Source: Craterostigma plantagineum
Lineage: Eukaryota > Streptophyta > Magnoliopsida > Lamiales > Linderniaceae
DNA length: 64,000 bases
Assembly: GCA_027422505.1 (NCBI GenBank)
Contig: JAPQWV010000001.1
Span: forward strand, 7,502,001 to 7,566,000
Direction: 5' to 3'
Part shown: positions 33,324-44,300 of the stretch, piece after piece
How positions within the stretch are numbered: position 1 is the first letter of the stretch
How the letters are laid out: each line of letters begins with the position of its first letter
Notes under the pieces: model-generated
Told to the model about the DNA's origin: nothing
The model's database searches: none
The model's input: only the letters and a program-made list of their open reading frames with translations
Position numbers and translations under genes: made by a program

Positions 33324-36300
33324 GGGACGTTTCTATTTCAGGCCCTATAATAAGTTCCCATTTGAGTTCAGGCCCTCTTCATTTTAAATATAGTTTTAAG
33401 GACCAATTCTATATAAAATTCAAAGTAAAGGACATAAACAATGATTTGACGAAAATGCCCCTTGTAGGTGTTATATAAAGTGGTATAAATCGCTATTATT
33501 ATGTTACCCGATGCTATTCAAATGGTATCAATCGAAAAAACTATTTCAACGATCGATTTTCCTAATTTTTCGAGTGTACTGGGCACAAAATCAATTTTGA
33601 TGTGTACTCGACGATCTCAATGATAACGTCGTCAGATTTAATAGTTGTGAGGAATAATTTCTAGAAATTCATTTACGCAAATAAGATAAATCGAGCATGT
33701 TTTTTGTCGAAATTAAAGCTAATATGCATAAATTCGAGACCCATAGCTTGGAAATTACGTCGTGCCTTAGTGGTGACTCAATCGTTCGTCCCTCAAGATT
33801 AACAAACTGAAAGTAAAAATCGCCAAAAAATAGTTAAAATGAGTGTTCGTTATGTGGTATCAGAAAGGCATAACAGGTGTAATTTCCATAAGATTCGGTA
33901 CAATAGAGAAGTAAAGTGGTATAGTTACGATAAGAAGCATTACTCGAACTGGTACGGGATATTACTTATTCTAATTTGGTATTACTTTTATATGATGAGG
34001 TACTAAGACAGCTTAAAGTGGTATAACTACCATAAGAAGTGGTTTCCAGATGTTATGCAAATGGTATCAATGGAAAAAACTATTTCAACGATCGATTTGC
34101 CGTAAGTTTTTTTGCATACTGGGCACAAAATCAATTTTGATGTGTACTCGACGATCTCAATGATATTTATGTCGTCAGATTTAAGATCTGTGAGGAATAA
34201 TTTCTAGAAATTCATTTACCCAAATAAGATAAATCGAGCATGTTTTTTGTCGAAATTAAAGCTACTAATATGCATAAATTCGAGAGATCTATAGCTGGGA
34301 AATTACGTCGTGCCTTAGTGGTGACTCAATCGTTCGTCCCTCAAGATTAACAAACTGAAAGTAAGAATTGCCAGAAAATAGTTAAAATGAGTGTTCGTTA
34401 TGTGGTATCAGAAAGGCATAACTGGTATAATTTCCATAAGATTCGGTACAATAGAGACGCAAAGTGGTATAGTTACGATAAGAAGCACTCGAACTGGTAC
34501 GGGATATTACTTATTCTAATTTGGTATACTTTTATATGATGAGGTACTAAGGCAGCTTAAAGTGGTATAACTACCATAAGAAATTGTTTCCAGATGTTAT
34601 GCAAATGGTATCAATGGAAAAACTATTTCAACGATCGATTTGCCGTAAATTTTTTCCATACTGGGCACAAAATCAATTTTGATGTGTACTCGACGATCTC
34701 AATGATATTTACGTCGTCAGATTTTAGATCTATGAGGAATAATTTCTAGAAATTCATTTACGCAAATAAGATAAATCGAGCATGTTTTTTATGGAAATTA
34801 AAGCTAATATGCATAAATTGGAGAGACCCATAGCTTGGAAATTATGCCGCGCCTTAGTGGTGACTCAATCGTTTGTCCCTCAAGATTAAGTAACTGAAAG
34901 TGAAATCGCCAGAAAATGAGTGTTCATTATGTGGTATCAGAAAGGCGTAAGTGGTATAATTTCCACAAGATTCGGTACAATAGAGGCGTAAAGTGGTATA
35001 GTTACTATAAGAATAAGCATTGGCGTAAGTGGTACTGAATAAGCAAGTCACTTTATTTTGGGCGGAAAAGCTGAATCTCAGTATTATTTTGGGTGGGATC
35101 TTATGTAGTATATATTCATGTAATGATGTGGTACCAGAAACACTTTATATGTTACAGATGACGGTTTACGCGCTAGGGTTTCTAGTTTTATGTTTTAGAG
35201 TATCGGGGCTTTGGGTAAACGTTTTCCGGGTTACAATTAAGGGTTTACTATCGTAAGATTTGTTATATGATTGACGTATAATGTTTGTTAGGATACATTT
35301 TTGTAAGTCATAATGGTAAATATCAATGTGATGTAAATATAGTTGTCTATGATTTGCATTGGTGTACATTTTACATGATCAAAACTACCTGACTACTTGC
35401 ATCATATTTGCATTAACGTGACAAAATGAAGGAACTTGGTTGTTTAAATACATCAAATCTAATATTTCCATGATTTTCATTCTTCTACAATCGAAAAAAC
35501 CAACTTTTATTTACGAAATTATTCGAACCATTAATATGGTACAGATAATATATTATCTGGTATTACAACGAATTAATGTGGTATTATTTCGTAAAGCATT
35601 GTTACAAGGATAGTATAAATGGTTACCAAAATATTATTAAGTGGTATAATTTATATGTGATGTGTTATAATATAAAGATGGAGAGACCATATTCACTGAC
35701 GGCCCATGAAGCTTCTGGAATGTTCTTATTTTTTGTTATGAAGAATATAAATTGGTACTAAACTACGCTGAAGTGGTATAATTTACATGTGATGTGGTAT
35801 TGTATAAAGATGGAGACAGTTTGACGGCCCATGAAGCTTCTGGAATGTTCTTATTTTTTGTTGTGAATGGAGTTTAAATTGGTACGAGACTACGCTGAAG
35901 TGGTATGATTTACATGTGATGTGGTATTGTACGAAGATGGAGACAGTTTGACTACCCATGAAGCTTCTGGAATGTTCTTATTTTTTGTTGTGAATGGAGT
36001 ATAAATTGGTACGAAGCTACACTAAAGTGGTATAATTTACATGTGATGTGGTATTGTATAAAGATGGAAACGATAATAGGCCCATGAAGCTTTTGGAATG
36101 TTCCTATTTTCTTTTACGAGTGGAGTATAAATTGGTACCAGACTATACTTAAGTGGTATAATTTACATGTGATGTGGTATTTTATAAAGGTGGAAACGAT
36201 AATAGGCCCATGGAGCTTCTGGAATGTTCCTATTTTTTGTTACGAATGGAGTATAAATTGATACCAAACTATAAGTAAGTGGTATAATTTTACATATGAT

Positions 36301-36552
36301 GTGGTATTTTATAAATATGGAGACGGTAATAGGCCCATGAAGCTTCTGGGTATTTTTTGTTACGGGTGGAGTATAAATATGTACCAAACTACACTTAAGT
36401 GGTATAATTTACATGTGATGTGGTATTGTATAACGATGGAGACGGTAATAGGCCCAAGAAGCTTCTGCAATGTTCTTATTTTTTGTTACGAATGGAGTAT
36501 AAATTGTAACCAGAATATTAGCAAGTGGTATAATTTACATGTGATGTACTAT
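33324..36552. mobile_element. Family A element, copy 4, right fragment with large tandem arrays
   Basis: Begins GGGACGTTTCTATTTCAGGC, with a second GTTCAGGCCCTC motif, the same end type as at 21000 and in the same orientation. An array of roughly 545-bp units follows (about 2.6 copies, 33480-35030; for example GATCTCAATGATA near 33612, 34158 and 34697). Then come about eight units of some 122 bp (35560-36550), each with GTGGTATAATTTACATGTGA and CCCATGAAGCTTCTGGAATG. It is cut at 36552 by the LTR. Joined to 21000-21631 the element would be about 3.9 kb. Confidence 0.75.
35560..36550. repeat. 122-bp tandem array, about eight units
   Basis: Units differ by small substitutions and indels. Each contains GTGGTAT, a GGCCCATGAAGCTTCTG block and a TTCTTATTTTTTGTT run. 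The array lies within the family A element. Confidence 0.85.
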
Positions 36553-38103
36553 TGATCGACACGTGGGTGTGTGAATGGAAAGTGCGACAAGTGATAAAAT
36601 AAAACGTAAACCTAATTACTATCACCAACGTGCGATAGGCAGTGAACCTATCGTTTGTAGTGCAGTAAAGTGATTAAACGAGTATCGAACACAAGGAATA
36701 AATCAAGTACTAGTAATAACCTAATCGACTCGATATTTAGCCTAAATAAAGTGCGTAAATTGTTTGATGACTTAATCTAACAGATCTTCCTAAATCAACC
36801 AGAAATTCAAAGAACGCGACTAACTGATGCGAAAGTTTTCAGATGATAAAGACGTGCTCGGGATTCGAATCCCGCTAGGTATTATCGGCTAAGACAGTAA
36901 AATTGCTCCTAAGTGCTTAAGACTAAATCGCAGTAATTTCCTATCCGCTCGCGAATATGCTGTCGCCCTAAACGCTCGCGGGGATCTAAAATTCAATAAT
37001 TACTAACGGCGAGGATCGAGTATTTGCTTTCGCCCTATACTCGAATCCTATCTTCTATGAACGGCCTAAACGTTGTTTAGCTGTCGCCCTAAACGTTTTT
37101 CCACACAATCACTTTAACACATAGACATATTAAAGCAACGAAACTTATTCATAGAACGATAAATAGTCAAAAACACAAAGTCACGATAATATATGTCTTA
37201 ACTACGAATTATCCTAGCGTTCATCTAATCCCGAACACAACGGGGATTTAGCTAAGCATAATTGAAGGAGAAACAACTAAGGAATTAAAAGATAAGGATG
37301 AAGAACTCATGATCTTTCCTACTGATGAATCTGAGGTGATCTCGTGGAAAGATCTTCGTTCTTCGTTAATTCGGCGTGAATTCTTCGTTGATCCGTCTCT
37401 TGCGCTCCGGGACGGGATTTCCTATTCTTTTCGCCCTAATTTCGTCTCTGGATGGTTGGGAATTGATCTCTGGTAAGTTCTCCCCTTTCTGGGTCGAATT
37501 TGGGCTTTTTATAGTGAAATTCGACACTGTCACGGCCTGGGACAATATAGGTCACGGCCGTGACACTCTCTGGGCAAAAATTTGAGCTCACTGCCGCTCG
37601 TCACGGCCTGGTGCAGTAGCGTCACGGCCGTGACCCTCTCAACAGCTTTGCGGCAATTTCGTATTTCTCTCGGATGAAGGGGTAAACGATGTCCGATTGA
37701 CCTGAAATTTTAACCATAGATAGAAGACTTGCCAATCTTCATTCTGACAAAAGGGGATTCTCAATCAGATGTCTAGATTGAGAGATATGAATTTTCTAAT
37801 GTTGCTGCTGCTATGGGTCACGGCCTGGTGCAAGAAGTGTCACGGCCGTGACCGTCTTCAGTCTAACTCTCTGCCATGTGTCACGGCCAGGTGCACTAGG
37901 TGTCACGGCCGTGACCTTCACCAGTTTTCATCGTTTTCGCGCCGTTTTGCCTCGTTTTCGCTCCTTTTCGCCCGAAACTCGTCCTAAAGCCTTATAATAC
38001 CAAAACAAGTAGAAATAGGGTTAATAAGTGCATAAAATGACTACGAAAACTCTATTATGAGCCAATTAAATACTATGATAAACGTACTATAATACGTTTA
38101 TCA
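36553..38103 (-). repeat. 3' LTR of the gypsy gag-pro element
   Basis: 1551 bp. It carries four pairs of CACGGCC(T/A)GG and GTCACGGCCGTGAC boxes in its U3 part and a TATAAAA box on the minus strand near 37505. It is one of the two recombination partners of the proposed inversion. Confidence 0.92.
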
Positions 38104-39761
38104 AACCTCCCCACACTTAAGCATTTGCTTGTCCTCAAGTAAATTGAAAGTCAGAGAAGGTACAAATCAAGATAACGGCACGATTGTTCGCAATTTATCA
38201 TCAAAGCTAGAAACATGAAACGAAATCAAGCGAACAATTATGGACATCACACTAATGACTTGCACTTGTCTACCTAAACTTCCTTCGCACTGCCAATCGA
38301 GACTCATATCTCACATGGGATTCGCTCAAAATTACTCAGTGTATAGGCTAGCATATAGTGAATCGCTCAATTCGTGCACTAGTCCCGCCCCTACCATAAA
38401 CTTGCAAGCTAATCGCATCTCTACTACTTAATGTGTCAAGCATAAATCTGAGGGTCTTTTTGGGGAAACGGGTCGAATAATCATGAAGCGATAAGCATAT
38501 ATAATGAACACTTAATCTTAGAGCTAGGACACTTAAGCAAAAATTATCAAAGAACACAGCATGATCAAACAGACAATCACACGTCCCGACATAAGACTCA
38601 ACGTTCTCGCTCTGAAATCCTAGACTTTTCTGCCCGACCCTCTCGACTCAGTTCCCTTTCATTTTCCGCCTTTCACCTTAGTTACGCTCTACTTTTGTGC
38701 ACTGCCCTTATTCCCTAAAAACATCAAGCTTCGGCTTTTGTCGCAAAGAATACATCGTCACAGCGAATGCCGTGTACCTAGGGATACTTATTACCAAAAC
38801 CTATATCTTGCCAAAAGGTTTATGGGCAGGCTTATGCAAGGGATCAAGTCATTTCAGAAAACGGTCAAGTAAGGGACGAGTCATTTCACGAATAGCAGAG
38901 AAGAACATCAAATCAAACACTGGAACAGTAACTTTCAAGTTCGACTTCTGCTTTATTCTAATCAACTCAGGTTCAGATAATCTCTGGAGGCTTATTCGGG
39001 TCAGTGGCTCTTATAATTTACGAGGTAAGCAACGAATAGGCTCAGGCTCAACGTGGCTAACTAATGGGTTCGTCATGGTTAAGAAAATTTTGGCCCTGGA
39101 CTTGATTCCTATTGCCCTCATCATTTTCACACTAACACACCAAAACAGTTTCAACACGCATCAGACAGGCAAGTTCTAGAGTGATATAGACTAGGCACGT
39201 CACACAACCAAGAAAAATGAGCATAAGCTCGTCAGGCTCAAACTCTCACACGAAACAGGGTTATGTGTACGGATCTCTCAAAACAGTGCTACATCTAGTC
39301 AGGCAGACATGATTCGATCAGTCATGCATATCCTAATTGCTCACAAGAATTCATAATAGTGAAGACTAACTCGAGATAATGCGCAAAAATCGTGCCTGAA
39401 TTCAATAAATTCATGCCTTTCAACGAAATTTATAGCTCACAGACACGTCATAAAAAATTTTTACGTGCATTTTCAGCCTAAATTCCCCTCCCCACACTTA
39501 GTCCGACGTTGTCCTCAACGTAAAAACGGATAAAAGGAAGGGAAAAAGAAGGTTAAAAGAGCGAAACTCCCCTGACGAATAAGTGACGTGGCCGTGCCTG
39601 AACGCGTGAAGATCGTGGATCGTGACTCGTGATATCCTGACATAACTAAAAAGAAAATGAAACGTAAAAGGAACTAGACATAGATAATAATAATAATAGT
39701 AATAATAATAATAATAATAGATTTCATATGCATCATAGTCATAGGTAAATAAAAGAAAGTA
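38104..39761 (-). other. 3' untranslated internal region with two polypurine-like motifs
   Basis: No coding region. On the minus strand, TTGAGGACAA followed by AAGTGTGGGGAGG occurs twice: at about 39483-39522 and next to the LTR at 38104-38145. The second is the expected plus-strand primer. A similar motif in plus orientation is at 58050-58085. A run of AAT repeats lies at 39683-39720. Confidence 0.7.
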
Positions 39762-42493
39762 CTAGATAGATAAATCTGGGTTGCCTCCAAGTAGCGCTTC
39801 CTTTACCGTCTTCAGCCGGACGTGCTTTCGTTCCCTTAGGGTGGCTGAAAGTTGAGGTACAACACATCTTTTCTGCTTTATGTCTCCCTCGCCTACATCC
39901 ATACCTTGGAGGTGTCGTTTTTCGCCGGGTAGTGGTTTCAACTCTAGTGGCGGTCGCTCCTCGACTGGGCTCTTGTCCTTAACTTCTTCGATGCTCTCGT
40001 CGATGGCTATGATGGGTTCGTCGATCTCCTCCCCACACTTATCAATTGCCATAATCGTGTGCCTATCATGCTTGCTGACCTGTGATAGACCTTGCACGGA
40101 AAAGAGAAAATCGTGCTCAAATACATCTAAAAAATAGCATTTATCATCTTGCTCGTTGCTCTTTTTCATCGAGTCAGCCATATTGAACGTAACTTTTTCA
40201 CCGTCTACTGTCAAGGTTAATGTTCCATTCCTAACATCTATCATGGTCTCGCCTGTAGCTAAGAATGGTCTACCTAGAATTAATGGAACATTTTCATCCT
40301 CGTCTATGTCTAAGATCACAAAATCAGCAGGGATAACGAACTTATCGACCTTAACTAGAACATCCTCGATAACACCTAGAGGGTATTTTAACGATCTATC
40401 GGCCAGTTGAATATTCATTCTAGTGGGTCGTGGTTCACCTAATCCTAAGCGCTTAAACATGGAGTACGACATTAAATTTATATTAGCGCCTAGATCAGCT
40501 AAAGCATGCTCAACAACTAAATCACCTATACGACAAGGAATAGTAAAACTCCCTGGGTCCTTGAGCTTTTTCGGTATCTTGCTCTGGAGTATCACCGAGC
40601 ACTCTCCTCGTAGGTATACCGTGGAGACGTGTTCGAGCTTCCGTCGGTTCGTCAGCAAGTCCTTCAGGAACTTAACGAAACTGGGCATCTGCGCAATAGC
40701 TTCAACAAACGGTAAGTTAATATGTAATTCTTTGCACATACCCATGAATCTGCCAATCAGCGCCTCGTCTTTGTCCTTCTTCAACCGTGCTGGATATGGA
40801 ATCTTCGGATGGTACGGCATCACTGGTGGCCGCTCGTTCTCCCTTGCTTTTTCTATTTCGGGTGCAGCCTCCTCCTTTTTAGGTTGAACCTTCTCTTTTT
40901 CAGGTGTAACTTCCCTCAACCGAGCTGGGTACGGGATCTTTGGTTGATACGGCTTCACGAATGGTCGCGTCTTTCTCTCGTCATCCTTGACCTCCTCGAC
41001 TCTGTCGCTCTTGCTTTCCTCCACTTCTGGCTCGTCGTGGCCCTCGAAATCGACTTTCTCCTTTAAATTCTGCTTGGTGGGAGCTTCTTGTAATCCTCTC
41101 CCGCTCCTCAGGGTTACCGCATTGCAATACTCCTTGGGGTTTGTCTCGGTGTAGCTCGGGAGTGATCCTTGATTTTGCCCCGCCATTTGCTTTGCTAATT
41201 GCCCCACTTGCTGCTCCAACCTCTTGATCGAGGCGTCTGTATTCTGAGCACGGATGTCATTCGCCTCCATGTACTCCTTCATCTTTGTCATTCGGCTTTC
41301 GTGGGCTGCGGTGGTGCTGCTGAAATTCGTGAGGAGTGTCTTCATCATATCCTTCATTTCCTTTATATCATCGGATCCTCCTGCGGGCGCGTTCTGGTAC
41401 TGTCGTGGCGGCCCGTTTTGGAATCCAGACGACCTCGGCTGAAATCCCGGCGGTCCTTGCCCCTGGTTGTTCTGATTCCCGTACGCCAGATTGGGGTGCG
41501 CTCGGGCTGGTAACTTCGCTGGCCACCTTGGTAATTTTCCATATAGTCTACGTGCTCCAATGATTGCCCAAGTTGGCATTCCGATGTCTCGTGGGCTGCG
41601 CCACAGATCCCGCACAATGGCACGTATGGGGTGTGCTGCGTCGGTGCGGTGGTCGTCACGGCGTTCACGGGCTGAGTCTGCCCGAACTTCGGGAGTAGTG
41701 CGCCGATGACTGTCTGCAGCTGAGAGTTCGTCGCAGCGATCTGTTGCTGAAGCGCCTCGAATTTTGCATTCGTGGCCGTCTCCTCGCTCACTCCAAATAC
41801 TCCTGTTGTTTTCATCCTCGTATTGCCCCTCATGAAACTATTCCTCGAGTAATCCTCAATCAGGTTCCAAGCGTCGGTCGCGTTGAGCTTCACGAGTCCT
41901 CCTCCTGCAGCTCCGTCTAGCATATGGACAGTCTGGTCGTTGAGCCCCTCGTGGAACCGGTTGATCTGGGCTGCCTTCGACATCCCGTGCTGTGGGCATC
42001 GCTTCAATAGCGCCTTGTATCTATCCCAAACCTCGTAGAGGTTCTCTGAATCCTTCTGATGAAACAGAGAGATCTCCGTTTTTAGTCTGAGCACCTTCGA
42101 TAGTGGGAAATAGTGGTTGATGAAGGCGGCTCGCATCTCCTCCCAGGTGGTGATCGACCTGGGCGGCAACATATCTAACCAGTCCTTCGCCCTGAACTTG
42201 AGCGAGAACGGGAATAGCATCAGCTTGATCGCGTCGCCCGGGACCTCGTTGATTTTGATGGTGTCGGTCACCGTCAGAAACGACTTCAGATGGGAGTAAG
42301 GATCGTCATCTGGGTTGCCCTCGAATTGGGCCATCTGGAATATCATCTGAAGCCAAGAATGCTTCAGTTCGAAATTGTTGTTCTCAATCGGCGGGATGAC
42401 AATCGCCGTCTCAGTACCACCTAGTGCGACATTCTTGAGGAGATCCTGTAGTGATAGTCCCTCCTCGTGGACAGGGACTCTGTGGTCCACCAT
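39762..42493 (-). pseudogene. Gypsy gag-protease, one frameshift
   Basis: Start MVDHRVPVHEEGLSLQDLL at 42493. The Gag core has the retrotransposon-gag signature (FPFSLKFRAKDWLDMLPPRS, ...FLTVTDTIK...). A zinc knuckle reads CGICGAAHETSEC. One base is missing in the CCCC run at 41494-41497, which shifts the frame from ...YQPERTP into NLAYGNQNNQGQ. After a charged linker with two PYxPKIPYPARL repeats comes the aspartic protease (ADLGANINLMSYSMF, with ILGRPFLAT). The frame ends after LELKPLP and a short tail KTVKEALLGGNPDLSI, which in full Athila-type elements lies after integrase. RT-RNase H-integrase are therefore cleanly missing, and the protein would be about 900 residues if the frameshift were absent. 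Confidence 0.87.
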
Positions 42494-42660
42494 ACTTCTG
42501 TATCTGGACCAAAAGAAATCAACCCGTAAAAGAAATAACGAAAATAACAATGACTAGAAGCACAAATAACGCAAATAGTAATAAAGAAGAAAAAAAAAGG
42601 AAAACTTCAAATAAAAATGGCTAAATTACCGAACTACGGTGTTCCTAATATCAATCTATT

Positions 42661-42680
42661 CCCCCGGCAACGGCGCCAAA
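42661..42680 (-). other. Gypsy primer-binding site (tRNA-Asp type)
   Basis: Minus-strand TTTGGCGCCGTTGCCGGGGG, six bases inside the 5' LTR. It is typical of Athila/Tat-type plant gypsy elements. Confidence 0.85.
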
Positions 42681-42685
42681 AACTT

Positions 42686-44231
42686 TGATCGACACGTGGT
42701 GTGTGAATGGAAAGTGCGACAAGTGATAAAATAAAACGTAAACCTAATTACTATCACCAACGTGCGATAGGCAGTGAACCTATCGTTTGTAGTGCAGTAA
42801 AGTGATTAAACGAGTATCGAACACAAGGAATAAATCAAGTACTAGTAATAACCTAATCGACTCGATATTTAGCCTAAATAAAGTGCGTAAATTGTTTGAT
42901 GACTTAACCTAACAGATCTTCCTAAATCAACCAGAAATTCAAAGAACGCGACTAACTGATGCGAAAGTTTTCAGATGATAAAGACGTGCTCGGGATTCGA
43001 ATCCCGCTAGGTATTATCGGCTAAAACAGTAAAATTGCTCCTAAGTGCTTAAGACTAAATCGCAGTAATTTCCTATCCGCTCGCGAATTTGCTGTCGCCC
43101 TAAACGCTCGCGGGGATCTAAAATTCAATAATTACTAACGGCGAGGATCGAGTATTTGCTTTCGCCCTATACTCGAATCCTATCTTCTATGAACGGCCTA
43201 AACGTTGTTTAGCTGTCGCCCTAAACGTTTTTCCACACAATCACTTTAACACATAGACATATTAAAGCAACGAAACTTATTCATAGAACGATAAATAGTC
43301 AAAAACACAAAGTTACGATAATATATGTCTTAACTACGAATTATCCTAGCGTTCATCTAATCCCGAACACAACGGGGATTTAGCTACGCATAATTGAAGG
43401 AGAAACAACTAAAGAATTAAAGATAAGGATGAAGAACTCATGATCTTTCCTACTGATGAATCTGAGGTGATCTCGTGGAAAGATCTTCGTTCTTCGTTAA
43501 TTCGGCGTGAATTCTTCGTTGATCCGTCTCTTGCGCTCCGGGACGGGATTTCCTATTCTTTTCGCCCTAATTTCGTCTCTGGATGGTTGGGAATTGATCT
43601 CTGGTAAGTTCTCCCTTTCTGGGTCGAATTTGGGCTTTTTATAGTGAAATTCGACACTGTCACGGCCTGGGACAAGATAGGTCACGGCCGTGACACTCTC
43701 TGGGCAAAAATTGAGCTCACTGCCGCTCGTCACGGCCTGGTGCAGTAGCGTCACGGCCGTGACCCTCTCAACAGCTTTGCGGCAGTTTCGTATTTCTCTC
43801 GGATGAAGGGGTAAACGATGTCCGATTGACCTGAAATTTTAACCATCGATAGAAGACTTGCCAATCTTCATTCTGACAAAAGTGATTCTCAATCCGAGGT
43901 CTAGATTGAGAGATATGAATTTTCTAATGTTGCTGCTGCTATGGGTCACGGCCTGGTGCAAGAAGTGTCACGGCCGTGACCGTCTTCAGTCTAACTCTCG
44001 GCCATGTGTCACGGCCAGGTGCACTAGGTGTCACGGCCGTGACCTTCACCAGTTTTCATCGTTTTCGCGCCGTTTTGCCTCGTTTTCGCTCCTTTTCGCC
44101 CGAAACTCGTCCTAAAGCCTTATAATACCAAAACAAGTAGAAATATGGTTAATAAGTGCATAAAATGACTACGAAAACTCTATTATGAGCCAATTAAATA
44201 CTATGATAAACGTACTATAATACGTTTATCA
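42686..44231 (-). repeat. 5' LTR of the gypsy gag-pro element
   Basis: 1546 bp, with the same CACGGCCGTG box set as the other two copies. It differs from the 3' LTR by scattered single substitutions and one-base indels, so the insertion is not brand new. Confidence 0.92.
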
Positions 44232-44300
44232 GTAGGTAACATGAACTTATTTTAGTAAAAGAAAAAACCAACAACTTGATCTATTTTTAATTGAAAATAC

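Larger units (their letters stand above)
36553..44231 (-). mobile_element. Athila-like gypsy element with gag-protease only
   Basis: LTRs of 1551 and 1546 bp (36553-38103, 42686-44231) with TGAT...ATCA ends. The minus-strand primer site TTTGGCGCCGTTGCC (tRNA-Asp type, 42665-42680) lies beside the high-side LTR. A polypurine tract AAGTGTGGGGAGG abuts the low-side LTR at 38104-38118. One coding region, gag-protease, is present; RT, RNase H and integrase are absent. Flanks ACTAT (36548-36552) and GTAGG (44232-44236) do not match each other but are the reverse complements of the flanks of the solo LTR at 21632. It lies in the intron of a MULE transposase. Confidence 0.92.

Noticed and set aside
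38697..39179. A 160-codon open frame on the plus strand
   Set aside because: It lies antisense in the 3' untranslated part of the gypsy element, with no domain and no support from context.
39880..41709. Several plus-strand frames of 60-154 codons
   Set aside because: They are antisense shadows of the gag-protease frame.
21632..44231. A single large composite element with three LTRs in place of an inversion
   Set aside because: It would not explain the split MULE with matching 9-bp TSD, nor the split family A element; inversion explains all flanks.
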